Assembly (NCBI GenBank): GCA_033032175.1
Contig: CM065307.1
Coordinates: forward strand, 6,882,001 to 6,946,000
Direction: 5' to 3'
DNA: 64,000 nt
From: Saturnia japonica
Lineage: Eukaryota; Arthropoda; Insecta; Lepidoptera; Saturniidae
Shown: positions 9,256 through 38,494 of the stretch, in pieces
Layout of the letters: every line of letters begins with the position of its first letter
Position numbering within the stretch: position 1 is the stretch's first letter
Notes under the pieces: model-generated
Database searches by the model: none
What the model was told of the DNA's origin: nothing
The model's input: only the letters and a program-made list of their open reading frames with translations
Translations under genes and position numbers: made by a program

Positions 9256-11351
9256 TAGGGATGTTTCGATAGGAGTACATACTTGATACTAAGTACTTTT
9301 AGCATTGATACTTTGGAACCGAGTACCGAGAGGTATCGGTATAAAGTAATCGGTCGTACCACATTACAATTTCACAAAATTTGTTTATAATTTTCTATAA
9401 TGCCGTGGTATCTTTGTACACATTATGCGTGTGATATATACACATGATTTAACGTTTGAACCATCTATGGTTGATGGAAGAAATTTACCTATAATTTTGT
9501 ATTATAGTTTAAGACGTCATGTCGTCATGTCACGTTTGTACATTATAACAATTGAACTTACTGGAAGAATGGTAAGATATCAAGGCTATAGAAACAGACG
9601 CAAAAGTGTATATATCGTTTGCACATTTGTGCTTTATAAAAGGTTGTTTTCAAATACTTGGGCAACGGGCACTACTTCAAGAAACTATTTATTGCAAAAT
9701 CATTTTTTTTGAAGAGCACTTCTAAATCAGATATTATATTAAAGTAAAAGATAGTAGACTAAAGATAGTTCCTTGTCTTTAATCCATACAAAAAGAAAGA
9801 TGTGAGTACGTACCGTGCTTTTAATTGATTCTGAGAAGGTACCGAAACAGCAGTGGGATCGAGTAGAAGAGTGGAATCTTTCCTAAGATTTAAAATCAAG
9901 GGTTTTTTGAAAAATAAAATGTGTATTAAAAGATAATAGTTTAAAAGAGCGGGCTATGTGGTATTAAACCATAACGTTAACGTGGTTGGCGTGGCTGGAG
10001 TTGTTGTGATCTTACTATTTCTAAGATTATGTAATAATAATAATATAATAAAACAAAATACAGGTGTCCCAAAACGTAGTGATAAGCGGAAGTCCAGAGG
10101 TAAAGCCACCCGAATAGGTAGGTAGATAGGTAGGTGGGTACCTGAATCCCCTCTATATTATATGTTCTACGATTTTTCATAGTTTTCCAGTTATTTACTT
10201 TTTTTGTATTTTTATGTTGGTTATTGATTTACACGACGTATTTGGTTAAAGAGATATGACTTATTAAGGTATATGCTTTTTTCTGAATAAAGTGAATGGT
10301 ATGCCTCACAGATCCAAAATCAATAATTGTGATCTGATCTGAAACCCCTGCCCCATAAAAAGATGTTGAAATCTATAGTTGGTCAAAAATTATAATGGAT
10401 CAAATATTTTAAAGTGATGTAAAAAAGTCTTTCTTCCAAAAATAGCTTTATTTAAAGTCGTTTTACTAATAAATTTATATAGTGATGACACTGGTGACCC
10501 TATACTCTTTGTTCTGTGGTGGTGACCTTAGCTAAATTAAATGATGTTATATAAATAATTACAACATATAGGTATAGTTATCTTTTTAACACATATTACA
10601 AAAGACGACACTGTACATTTGCCTGTCCGTTTGTTATCGTGCTTACACTCGAAAACTACGTAACCGATTATCCTGTGTTTTTTTACATAGTAGCTCGGTA
10701 AATTGATCCACTGTCTCTGACATTAAACACAGTAGAACCCAAATGGATCAGCAATCCATCGGTGATTGAAGCAAATAGTCTTTCTCTTAAAATTTTCCGA
10801 ATTTGTTACTAGAGAAACATTCGGCAAAAAATTTCTCACTTTGTCTTAAATCATACCCATGATAAAGTTGGTTCACAACGCAGTAAATAATTTTTCTTCC
10901 CCAATTGAATGTGTTATATTTCAGGAAACCACACTTTTGACAGAGTGTAAAAAAATAATTTCTGGTCCTCATATAGTATAACATAAACCAAGCTCTATAA
11001 ACTACTAGATCTACGTTTTGAAATGTATGTGGACTTCTACCATCAGTGGATCCAAAAAAGCTGGTACGACGATCTCAGCTTCTTTATACTGTTAAACGGA
11101 AAATTTAAAGTTATTGTGTTTGGGAAAAGCAAATTTTCACAAATAGATCAGACTTTTTTCCTTAAATTTTGAATTGAAAACTAAAAGTAATGCAGGTATT
11201 GTTGGATTTACTTGTCTTTAAACCAGATAAAAAAACTATATGAACAACTACTGATACGAGTAAGTATCGATACCATGTAAGCAGCGAACTTTCCATCCAA
11301 TACTATAGATATTAAAAGTATCAATACCTCACTGGTATCGTTTCATCCCTA
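9256..11351. mobile_element. hAT-like non-autonomous DNA transposon
   Basis: A 2096-bp unit with ends TAGGGATGTTTCGATA (left) and, as reverse complement on the right, TAGGGATGAAACGATACC. Further in, both ends are rich in GATACT/GTACC-type motifs (9281-9360 and 11265-11335). The flanks GTGATGGC (9248-9255) and GTCTTGGC (11352-11359) match at six of eight bases, consistent with an old 8-bp hAT target duplication. The interior is AT-rich with no transposase that I can recognise. It also holds a short GTAG-type microsatellite near 10117-10142. Orientation cannot be assigned. Confidence 0.68.
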
Positions 11352-11359
11352 GTCTTGGC

Positions 11360-12779
11360 CATAGACAATTGTCATGGCTTGTCCCTTGTCAGATTTTTTG
11401 GTATAGTTTTTTCATTTCTTGGTCAATAGAAAATGCAAAAGTATCTAGACCATACAGCCAGGACAGATGTTTTTATAATTCATATTTAGATATTGTCATT
11501 TATGGAGAGACCGAAACCATATCCTCATTTTTTTCTTCTTGTTTATTTTTTAAATGTCAATGTTTTTAAAATTGCTAACTATTGTCTAATTTTTAAAGTG
11601 AGCTCAAACAAGATGGTGGCTCCCTTGCTAGAACTATCTAGGGAGTTTTTGTGTCAACACAAAATGTATGTTTCCGTTTATATTAACAATCCACTTCACG
11701 TATGCACAATAATCAAACTATATCATGCAAAACGCCACCAATATTACCTAATATAGATTCAAAAAACCTAAGTTAATAAATTTGAAATAAAAACCACAAC
11801 AGGTTACTTCCAGATTCGGCTAAAAACTCACCAGTAAGCTGATAAATACCGCTTTGTAGTAAAACTTATTTTTGTTCCCCTCGTTGCAAGTAAGAGACAA
11901 ATGAATTTTAAATAAAAAGAATAATAATTATATAATACCATAAATCAATCATGGCATATTATTGTCTTGTTTTATAATTTACATTATTTTAAGTAAATAC
12001 GCATCTGAAATAATTTCTAATAAAATATGGTTTATCTGAAATAAATGCTTCTTAGATCTCTGCTTCTTAGCTAAATGAAATAAATTTTGATATTGCCAGA
12101 TGTATAAATTAATGTATTTCAAAGAAAAAACACTAAAGTGACAACTTGTTTTCAGGTAAAAAAATACGCCTGACGTGTCTGTCACAATAGGGATGATCAT
12201 GAAAAAAATACATCAATATATTTTTTTTGGGATAGATTGAAATGTAACATCTTTGTATGCGATCCATTTAATAAAAACAATGAAAAATATGTGATATCTC
12301 AGTTGAAATTTAAGTTGGGATTTGGGAAATTAAGAAATTATACATTTGTATGGATTAAATTTAATTAGTTGTTTGCAAAGGATATTTTGAGATGTTGAGA
12401 TTTCTAAATTAGGTAAATTAGATACAGTATGTACAAGGAAAGCGCGGAAGCGCTGAAGGACATACAGACAAAATACCGGTCATAAAACATAAGTAAACTC
12501 CAATTTTATTAATTGGCTGGTCATTATTTTCGTTGATTTTGTAGCATTTATGGGGTCATAAGAGCAGGTTTTGTTAAAGAGCCATACAGGCCCTTATATC
12601 TAAGAAAAAATATAATGTGATTTTTTGCGTAGCGAAAATAACGCAGTTACAATTAAAACAACGTACGATTCCCTGTCATCTTTTTGTTTGTTTTTTTAAG
12701 TGAAAACTTCTTCAGCCAAGTTGAGAGATTTTTGGTAGGGAAAAAACTTATGGGTTTTCGTCACCGATGACCTCGACAT
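11360..12779. other. AT-rich spacer, nothing recognised
   Basis: No exon with convincing homology and no repeat boundary seen. The short open frames here have biased, low-complexity translations. Confidence 0.5.
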
Positions 12780-13036
12780 GCTCATGAAGTATTGCACTTG
12801 CGCCAGACTAGCGACGCGTACATGTTTGTATACATGTACATGCACACCCACATTTCGTCGTGTATGTTTTTAGGTCCCATGTAATAGGGGGCGAGCCTAT
12901 TACCATTAATCGGAAACAAACCCACACTCCGAGCTGCAACAGAGAATTTCATAGAGAAACCCCAATAACTTTTTGCTCGACCTGAAAATCGAACCCTTGA
13001 CCTCAATTATAGCATTCACGCTTACTAAGACATTGT
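12780..13036 (-). mobile_element. tRNA-derived SINE, diverged copy
   Basis: On the minus strand this carries the same body as the SINE at 724-989 (CATGGGACCTAAAAA, AATAGGCTCGCCCCC, CTCGGAGTGTGGGTTT in order from its 3' half) and a degraded tRNA-like head at about 12975-13030. Target duplications were not resolved, so the limits are approximate. Confidence 0.72.
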
Positions 13037-14364
13037 ATATACTCGACAGTATCACATGCGTGTTTGACTTTTTGGACACTCATGACATGCTCTACAATAA
13101 TTCAGAGTATAATTGATTCAAAAATTCCAAATTGGGTATTCACTTCTGACGGCAGTCCTTATGACTCTTGAGTTTTTTTTCTCAAATCCAATATAATGCT
13201 TCAAAATGCGCTTAGTTCGTGACTCGCTATTGATAGGGAGGACACGGTGCAGGTGGCAACAATGTACCGCCAAACCGTATCGCTGCGAGAAATTTTTTTG
13301 TATGCACGTAATTTTGGATTCATAAAAAAAATATTATGTACAGAGCAATTCTAAACTACATCAAATGCCCAAGGTAAATAATATATTTATCTGGCTAAGG
13401 ATTAATACTGAATTGAGGAAAATAGCTTCGCAAAACACCTAATATTTGATATTTTATAAGTTAAAATGCTCACTATGACTCAACCTTAGGAAATGGACAT
13501 AATATAATTTTGGCATCGCCATAATAATATGCCATAATTTATTTAATCAACTACAATTCTTTTTGTACACTATTTTAAGTTTTTATATGAAGTACCCCAA
13601 AAGAGGTTTTTTTGACGACTTCATTACAAAACATTGAATTTTCTTAATTACACGAAAACTTAATTGGAATGTATTGTATATACCTACATTCCGTAGAAAC
13701 TTCTGTAAATGACATTGTAAATCGTATTAAAATACATTGCGTGATTTAGAAGAAGATAGCGGAGAAACAGAAATGGTGACCGATGTGGAATGCGACTTCC
13801 TCTAATTTTTTCATTTTGGGGTGTAAGGGGTATTGAATTACACCTTTAAAGTTGAGATGCTCAAGTTAACCTCATCTGCACGTGGTTCACAGGGTGATAG
13901 GGCTGTTTTGCCTGACTGGGGCACGACCACTATGCACGCGGCGAAAAGTCCGTTTAGTTACGTTAGTTTCGTGTCGAGTTTCAGGATCCGCCTGTGCATA
14001 TCCAGTTAAATGTATGTAGGCCAGCATGATAGTGGCGAACGTAAATGGATTACGATCTCTCGATAGTTGCCTTTTCGCTTAGTAGCCGCGCTACTATTAA
14101 TTATTTTTTTTAAGATAACGCAAGTTTTCTTTCAATTCATCGATTTAACTGCATGAATGCATCGTTAAACATTAAACTATCAGTTCTAAAATGATCAACA
14201 ATGGAATAATAATGACAACTCTGATTTTTTTTCATTATTTAGTGTATTTTTAATAAAAATCGACAAATAAATTCAAATAACCAAAAAAAAACCGCGCAAA
14301 CACTTCGTTTGTAAGCATCGTACCGTAACGTCACACGCTAGTGTAGGTACGTATATGAACCTAC
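13037..14364. other. Spacer, nothing recognised
   Basis: Non-coding by inspection. A less AT-rich patch at about 13860-14000 has no readable frame of note. Confidence 0.45.
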
Positions 14365-14466
14365 CCATTGGATGTTTTTGTCAAGTCCGGTGAAACTGCA
14401 AATGCCGTAGCGGCTTCAGGGCCCCTAAGGCTAACAGTGTAGTCAGTTAAAAAAAAAAAAAAAAAG
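14365..14466 (+). mobile_element. 5'-truncated Jockey-type LINE 3' end
   Basis: About 100 bp ending GGCTAACAGTGTAGTCAGTT followed by a run of A. The same ending appears before an A run at about 49975-50016 (+) and, reversed, near 51530-51560. It is therefore a short 5'-truncated copy of the same LINE group. Confidence 0.6.
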
Positions 14467-15628
14467 ATATTTTTGCCGAGTAAAACATTGTAAACATTAT
14501 AGCATAGGTATTTAGGAGATAAAATGGTCTACAAATAGTGTATACTATCACATTAGTATAGTGGTCACGTCGGATGCTTTATAATATTTATAAATTGTTA
14601 TTTAACCACAAAATTATTCTAGTTTATATTATACATTGCTACTTTTAGAGTTTGATGTTAGACATACAAATCTTCAATATTTACAACATGTACATCATCG
14701 TATTGTTACTAATACATATTTTCAATTCCTTGCATAGTGAATAGGCCACGGTAACTGCTTACCATCAGGCGGACCCCACGCTGGTATGACATCGTACTGT
14801 AATAGAAAAAAAAATACAAATTCAATAAATTATTTGCTTTAACAATATTCGAAAGCTTGAGCCAGATTTATAAAAAAACTGATACTTCTATAATAGAGAT
14901 CGCAGTAAAAGTCAGTGTCTATTTAATGTATACAATTTCGTAGTACATTAATTTGATAAATCTCTTATGGTATACTCAGCGTAAGACATTTAAGCGCCCG
15001 AATGAATTCATCATGAACAGTTTATTTTTATTTTTGTGAAATCCTAATTATTTTTCTAAAATAAAAGTTAGTCCTTATAACATCAGTGAAAGTCCCGTCG
15101 AAATCAGTCCAACCGTTTGGGAGATTACCCGGAACAAACAGACAGACAAAAATAAAAAAAAGGTTTTTTTTTGTTATAAGTGTGGTATATACTTTCTTAT
15201 ACATTTAGTAAAAAGCTGTTCTTTTGACATTCCTAACAGACACGTCAATTTTATTAATTGTTTAGATGTATAAATACCGGTTGCTAAAGATTAATTAACA
15301 AGAAAAGCACCGCTTCTTACGCAATTAAAATATACTGGTACGTGACATTACTAGAGAATTAACCAATCATAGGGCGTTTGTGATCACATGGCGGAAGTTT
15401 TAAAATTATGTATTTTATTTCGCGTTTTACTGAATAATGATAATGAAATATTTTTGTCGTTTAGAAAATATTTAATCATTTACAATTACTTCTAAAAGGA
15501 CATACTTATATTATCAATTACTCTATTGTAAATATCGATTATTAATATGCATCGAACGCCTCACTATTTTAAAAATATTTGTCAATGTCAACTATATTTT
15601 CAAATCATTAGCAAATCTGTTTAGAAGC
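14467..15628. repeat. Spacer with fragments of dispersed repeats
   Basis: The segment 14740-14800 carries, reversed, the CCTGATGGTAAGC motif found at several other places in the window. The segment 15080-15180 ends with GGAACAAACAGACAGACAAA and an A/T run, a tail common to dispersed lepidopteran retroposons. The rest, including the sequence just before the SDF2 start codon, shows no clear core promoter. Confidence 0.45.
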
Positions 15629-17520
15629 ATGGCTTTTTTTTACAGTTTTCGTGATTTTATAGCTGTTGTTTCCATTTTTGTTTTCGTAATATTACAACTA
15701 CCAAATACTGAAGGTAATATTTATTTTATATTATAAATTTCTTTATTTACAGTCGGCTCGGTAACAATTACGTGGCCTTACATTATGGGAGGATAGGGTT
15801 AATGGATTATCGTTGTAAAACAAAACAAGAATTAAAGTATCAATATGAAAATGTAGAGTTCTCATTCATTATAAACTTATTTTATGTTATCATTTAAGGA
15901 GCGAGGTCGGAATACGTGACATGTGGTACTATACTGAAATTAATTAACTCTGATTTGCGTTTACGACTGCATTCGCATGATGTAAAGTACGGCTCAGGAT
16001 CTGGTCAACAGTCTGTGACAACTGTGGACGTGACTGATGATAACAACAGTCATTGGTTGGTTAAACCAATCTCTGGAGAGACTTGCAAGCGAGGGTGAGT
16101 TTCCTGGGCATGTATATATTATGTAGTTTATATCAGAGTACTGTAGACAATTATAAATTTCGTAGATGGTTCATTGATATTTAAGTACTTACAATATGTT
16201 TGTATAAATCGGCACTACACATATACATTTAATCAAAGGCTTCAAAATACTCAAGAAATCACTGAGTGTGATGCTGCACCGACAAGATCATCACTCCTGC
16301 AGTGTGACATCCACGCCGCATTGCCATCCCGCCGGCGCCGCGCCACTGTCCCGCCCCATCTGCTGTTTGACCAGACCTTTAATCTTTTCTATATATTTTC
16401 TTTCCCAAAAGAAGGGTGTAAGTGCACCCCTCTTACATCCTGCTGCGGGCGCCTATGCTTGATAACATTGTACAATGAATGATTCTTTTATATTTTTGAT
16501 TGTTTTTACATTTAACTGAATAATTTGTGAGTAAAGGCTTTGCACAATTGTATGGTTATATGGGTAATACTCTAATGGTCACACTCCTAGCTAAACTAGA
16601 TAAGCATAAACATTATCTATTGACTACTTACTACATTTAATTATTATGATTGGTTTGCTTGCTATATAAATTATTTAAAAAAAATCTTATATTTTTTAGA
16701 GAACCAATAAAATGCAACACAAACATACGTCTTCAACATGTATCAACAAAAAAGAACTTGCACTCGCACTTCTTTACGTCACCACTATCGGGCAATCAGG
16801 AAGTTTCATGTTACGGTGATGATGATGGTGAAGGCGACAGTGGTGACAACTGGACTGTTGTGTGCAACAATGACTATTGGAGAAGAGATTCTCCTGTGAA
16901 ATTCAAACATATGGATACTGGAGCGTAAGTTTTTTAAAATACTTTTTCAAGTATGGTATTATCAAAGGCTTTTATTATTATATTATTATTACACACTATT
17001 AATTCATAGTGTGTAATGTAATAATTATATATTTATAATTTTAATGCCTTTGCATAAAATGTGATATTTGGATTGAGAAAATGTTATTTTTCATTAAATT
17101 GTAGACTAAATAAATAAAAAATTAAAACATTTGATTCAACAATGATGCAACAATACAAACAATATGAATGAAACAAAAGCTCAGTAAAATTGTACTGATT
17201 TTTCACATCAAATGTTTTATAATTATGTACTTGAAACTTATTATTTTAATTCCATATTTTAGACTTGTACATACATAATATTTTGTAATTTTTATGAAAT
17301 ATTTTTATCGGTGGATCTTAATGATAACACATACTATTTTCATATTAGATTTTTAGCTGGCTCCGGTCGAACATTTGGCCGCCCTATCAGTGGGCAAGGA
17401 GAGGTAGTCGGTGTCAGCTCCCAATATGGTGCATACACTGACTGGCAAGCTAAAGAAGGACTCTTCATCCACCCTGGCGACTTACTACCTCACCAGCACG
17501 CTATACACACTGAATTATAA
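15629..17520 (+). CDS. SDF2: Stromal cell-derived factor 2 (ER MIR-domain protein)
   Basis: Four exons, 15629-15713, 15899-16094, 16700-16924 and 17349-17520, join in phase to 678 nt (225 aa). SDF2 works in the ER lumen in a complex with DNAJB11-type J proteins and BiP during protein folding, and is related to the MIR part of protein O-mannosyltransferases. A hydrophobic signal peptide (IAVVSIFVFVILQL) fills the first exon. The next residues carry the family block LHSHDVKYGSGSGQQSVT, then CKRG|EPIKC, NLHSHFFTSPLSGNQEVS, DNWTVVC, RFKH-like VKFKHMDTGA and RPISGQGEVVGVS, so all three MIR repeats are present. The C-terminus HTEL is a KDEL-type retrieval signal. Donors are GTAATA, GTGAGT and GTAAGT. 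AATAAA occurs at 17693. The length is close to the vertebrate protein. Confidence 0.96.
16255..16465. other. GC-rich island in SDF2 intron 2
   Basis: This patch (CCCGCCGGCGCCGCGCCACT, later CTGCTGCGGGCGCCTATGC) contrasts sharply with the surrounding AT-rich intron. It has open frames on the plus strand but no recognisable domain and no proper splice frame with SDF2. I think it is a fragment of a dispersed element; the family is unknown. Confidence 0.4.
16983..17029. repeat. Imperfect hairpin in SDF2 intron 3
   Basis: ATTATTACACACTAT is followed by ATAGTGTGTAATGTAATAAT, which can fold as a stem of about 15-18 bp with a short loop. It may be a tiny foldback remnant. Confidence 0.5.
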
Positions 17521-20500
17521 TGAGAAATATAAAACACCTAATTTATTGTGATAGTTTTTTTTTTAAGTAGTTCCTAATGAATTTTTGTTGCTGTGGAAAT
17601 GACAAAGTTTTATTATGGTATCCATTTGAGTGTTACTTAAAACATAACCAATGTTATTTTATAGAAATAAGAATACCAAACAATTTTTTACCAATAAAAT
17701 TAAAGTGTTATTAAGTTATTGTAAAGCTTTTAGGGCTGTAAATTATTTCAAAATACAAAATAAAGCTAAATAGTATGGTTAAACTAACTTGTGATGCGAT
17801 AATGGGAGAAACACGAAATATTTTGTAGCTTGTAATATCCATACTCATTCCAACACGGTTTTAAAAAGTCTGCACCAATTTTTTATAATAATAATAATAA
17901 TATAAATAAATTTTTTTTTTTAAATTTAAATAATTGTTTTAAATTTCTATACTTATTGAAATCCCTCTAAAATTATTTCACTAATTTTATTAAAAAAAGA
18001 GATATTACATTTTCCTTTGATACTTGCAATTTCTATCAAATTTTGTAAGCAGGAGTATTTTGTCAATTTGTGGAATATCTTCGTTGATAACTAATTAAAT
18101 ATAGTAATAAATGAGAATTGTCCTTTAAGTTCTATATAAATTTTTAATAAACATATTCCAATTACTGAGTAGTTAAAAAATGTATAAAAATAAATTAACA
18201 TTTCCTTATTTACTGGCTTTTAAATTTACGAGAATAATAGTATGTTGTGTTCTTCTATGATTTCCATATTAAAAGGTCTTAATGAGTTTATCCATTCATA
18301 ATGAAATGATGGGCAGTTGTTCAGGCTATTTCATTAAAGATCGGCAAGCGTCACAAATTTCTGGTTGGACTTAGAATCGTTTGGTACGAAGATCTCTGGT
18401 AACAGTAATAATACTCTTAATACAAGGTAATTAACCATTTTCGAAAAAAAGGGATATTATAATTTTAAAATTGTGCCTTCTCTTGCCACTCCGCAGGCAA
18501 AAACAATACTAAATATCAAAATTTCGAATTTTACCTTGAAACTTTAACTACCAATGAAACCCCCTCCCCCTTCCGTTCCTTTCCGCGTGCCAAACGTTTT
18601 TAAATTTTAACCCAAAACTATTTATTACATTTTTTTTGTTTGCTACCTTTATTTTAGACGTTTATCTATCGATGATTGCTCAATATTCTCGATATTTTAA
18701 GTACATGTGGTGTGTCCGTTATATCAACATAAATAACAAATAAAATATTTCAAATGAAACTAAGATTTTTATTCTGTGAATTTATTGTCAAATAGTACAT
18801 GAGGTAACAGACCTCCGAGAAAGATACAAATTAAGAGTGCGCTTCAACACCATCGAACTGTCGTAATACTGAAATTATTTTCTGATTATATTATCAATGG
18901 TTAAATTACAGTTTTTATGGCGAATAAGAAACTCTTACTGCTGGTTTATTTATTTTTATTATTTTACCCGATGTCACTGAAGCACACAAGAGTAATAAAA
19001 TTATCATTATAAAACTAAATAAACAATTCCAAATGTTCATATAGCTGATTTCTTGCCCGCACCTCGGCCACTCAGTCAATGGTGCTTTACAAAATTATAT
19101 TTATAAAGTATCCATAATAGAAGAAATTGTAATTACAAGATAACAGCTGAATAACATTAATTAAATGAAATGTTATTAAAAGAATTTTGTAAGAAACTAT
19201 AGTTATAATATTAATATGAAATATAAAAAAACTTCTATAAATTAGTGTCGACTATCAGTGGACAATAATAATAACCCCCAAAAAAAAGATTAAAAACTAG
19301 AAGAATTGATTTTAATATGACTAAAGAGAATTTTAAAACTAAATTTTATACGAACACTATCATTAAAGTCTATATTAGGTGTTATTAATTCAGAAAATAT
19401 AGTAAGAGATCTAATAATTCTTAGAAAAAAGGAGATGAATTGATTTTATAAACAGACATTATGCACACACAGATAATTGTTTATACAATTTTCAATGAAA
19501 TTAAAATGGGACTAAAGCTAATCCTAAAGAAACATTTAAACGGATCTTAAACAAAGAAATTAAAATATATACATTCAAATTCAGAAGTCCGTTTTATACT
19601 AGACACGAAACGGATAATGATTTCACTTGATATCAACAATAGCTAGTCGTTGTATCTGGATACAAGCATACATACGCCTGCATTTGCTGCCGGCCGAGTA
19701 TTCTAGCTGTGAGTAATATACTCTACAGTATGCGGTAGATGTTTTCAGTAACAGAAAAAATACTTGTGACAAAATTTAAATTGATTTACATATATTGTTA
19801 TTCTCAATGATAACAATATATAATAAAGGATTTCCTTGTTAAAAAAACGCTGCTGCAAATAAGTTATTAAACACATCGCAACAAGATCTCCTGTTCTTTG
19901 TTTAATGTAAATACGGTACTAACAATATATTTTTCATGAGCAGTCACATATAAAGGTGGACTGAATGTCTTTCTCTTTCTTGAGACTTTTACATCTTAAC
20001 CGGTTTCAAAGTAATTTTTATTTTTTTACTACAGTCAATTGTTTGTTAATATATAGGTCCGTGTCAGTCCCAATCTTCCTATATTTTTTAGTAATATATA
20101 AATTCCCCTAAATAACTTAAGATAATTTAGCAGCGTAATTATTGAAATATATTTATGAAAACAATCAGAAATTTTTTACTGGCACATATAAAATTGGACA
20201 ATTTTATTCATTAAAATGTGCCGAATCTTATCTATTTATGTTCTGTTTCATATCTAGCAAAAATGTCTCTGGCATCAACTTTAAAATGAATATTAGAATT
20301 AAATAACAGTTTATGTTTATTTTGTTATAAAAAATTCATCAGATATTTCAGACATGGCTGGGAATTAGTCTTATGATAATTGAAATATATAAATAAATAT
20401 ATGATTAAAATTTTATGTTTTTCTAAAATTGTGTCTTGGATGCATTGTAATAAAATTATAATGATACTGCATAAAGGTTCAAATTCACGAAAAATACTTT

Positions 20501-21283
20501 TAAGCGTCAACATAATACATGTACAACCATGACACGAATAATACGAATCATAATATTTCTAATTCAAACCTTATCTATCATTCCTTAAATAGAAAAGTGA
20601 CGTAACTCAAAAATTCTACTTTGTTATTTTTATATAATTAAAAAAACAGCAACTTCAACATATTATACTTCAGTAGGGAAAAATGACGATTTCGTTGTTT
20701 ATACTTCTTATGAATGAGAAAATAAAAAGATTTCTCTAATTGAATTACCTTTTCTATATAAGTGATGATATTTTTTTACAAATGAGAATATCAAATAAAA
20801 CAGTAAATATAGTCATTTTATGTTGAAATCATTTAAATTTTCTTTTATGTTAAAATGTCATTACGATCGGAAAGTAAAATGAGCGAAGACATAGAATTGT
20901 ATCGCTTTTCGTTTCGCACTTGTTTTTTATCCGGACGTTTTTAAGTGAGAATCACGGAAATGATTACAATAATTATATTATATTATGTCCAATGTTCGAC
21001 GGGCAATATTTCAAACATAATATGAATTATTTCAGTGTAGAAGTACACAGCAGGAGTTATTGTCAATTGTTTCACTTATACATTGTGACCTTTGTATGTC
21101 ACACCATGCAATGAAAAAATGCCCGCCATCGATGTCCTAATAATAAAAAATTCTAAATCTCTCACTAAACCATTACACTGATTCTCAGTTATCGCTCCTA
21201 TTTATTTATTATCTATATTAAAATCAAATTCATTAAAAATAGCATTACCTACAACATGCAGTCATTATTATTGTAGTGAGAAT
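17521..21283. other. SDF2 3' UTR, AT-rich spacer and polo 3' UTR
   Basis: The left end is the SDF2 3' UTR, with AATAAA at 17693 and 17759. The right end is the polo 3' UTR, with minus-strand AATAAATAAA at 21210-21201, about 75 bp past the polo stop. The 3 kb between is very AT-rich. Nothing in it could be tied to a gene, RNA or complete repeat. Confidence 0.55.
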
Positions 21284-36990
<15,707 letters not shown>

Positions 36991-37300
36991 TTTTACCTGG
37001 CTTAAAATTAAGTAGTTTAAAAGTCAAACAAAATGATAATAAAATAAATTGGATCGGAGTGTTGACCATATGTGTTGACAAATTCAATGAATTCAAACGG
37101 CCATACGTTTAAACTTTGAAGGTTGTTTGAATGAACGGTTATATTTCAGAATCGGCCAATGGCCGCTGTACGTTATAAAATTATTGCCAGATGTAAATAA
37201 TAATTATGAACGTTTTATACCGTAGACAGAGGAGTTTTTGGCGAGATCTTGAAGTGACATATTGTGGTTTTTATTTTTAATTCATTAACTTAGGTTTTTG
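36991..37300 (-). promoter_or_regulatory. Putative polo promoter with CHR-like and CCAAT motifs
   Basis: The 300 bp upstream of the polo start codon contain TTTGAA (CHR-like) at 37115-37120 and 37126-37131 on the plus strand and at 37092-37097 on the minus strand. CCAAT boxes lie at 37156-37160 (+) and 37048-37052 (minus). CHR and CCAAT pairs are characteristic of G2/M gene promoters bound by MuvB/LIN54 and NF-Y. In AT-rich DNA TTTGAA is common, so this is suggestive only. No TATA box was clear. Confidence 0.35.
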
Positions 37301-38481
37301 ACCTTGTATTATGTAATATTGGTGGCGTTTTGCGTGATATAGTTTGGTTTTTGTCCATAAGTGCAGTGGATTATAAATGAAAGCTGAAAGCATTTATTCT
37401 GAGGTGCCACAAAATCTTACTAGAAAGTTCTAACAAGGGTGCCACCATCTTGTTAGGATAATATATAGATTAAAATCGTCATAACACATGACACTATAAT
37501 TCACTCGGTAATTGCAGTAATGGTCTTCATTAAAGAGGATCGGTTGCCAAGTTAGGAAGAAGAAGAAGACCGTAGACAGAGAAGCTAAGAATATACTTTA
37601 CTACACAGAGCAGAGGTTTTAATTATGTAAATATAGAGTGGCCTATTGTATCCGTAGTTTTGTAAATTTTATTTGTCTTTGGTAGTAGAAAAGAATAAAA
37701 CAAAAGTAGGTTTCTATTTTTTAATACACGCTAAAACATCGATTATTCATTACACTGGGAAAGGGTTCAAGCCATAGACGTTCAAACGTCTCTGGACAGC
37801 AATCGTTTAACATCAGTTTAACATCAAGTCGGCCGTATGCTTGTTAATTGTTGATGAAAATGAAATACCTACCAAAGTCCATTTTTGACGTTCATATTTT
37901 GTGGTATTTCTGAATAGAATTATGTTAAAAGTATATTATGCTAAACATAAGTATAAAAAAGGCGGACGTAGTTCAGCTAAAATAAAAATAAAGCACAGCA
38001 ACAAGTAATATAATACTCTCTTACGAGAGCACAGCAATGGCAGACACGTATGTGTTGCTGAGAATTTTTAGTGTATAGCCATGAGAAGAAAATTTTCTCA
38101 TTTTTGGAAATAAATCGACACAAAAGGTTTTGAACTTTGGAAAGCCTAGAAAGAAAAATTACTTCATCCAGATGTATAAAATTACAATAAAAAGGACAAT
38201 TTAATGATCATTTCATTTATCAACTAGCTGCCCCTGACTCCACTCGCGTGGACTACAGAATTATTATTTATGGAGAAATCGCAATAATTTGTTTTTTTAG
38301 ATAAGGACCAAGTAAATATGGAGTATAAAAAATTATTAACATCCACTAGTTTTTGCGTGATGAAGGCATAACAGCAAATCCCTAACTTTTTATTTATGGG
38401 TATAGATTATGATGTATATAGAACTCCTTATGTTAACCCAATATAAGGAATAATTTTTAACGATAATAAGTTTTTATATAC
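37301..38481. other. Intergenic spacer
   Basis: No gene seen. A repeat fragment at 38222-38350 (ACTAGCTGCCCCTGACTCC..., GGACTACAGAATTATT) matches one at 23075-23135. Confidence 0.45.
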
Positions 38482-38494
38482 TTGTCTTTTACTT

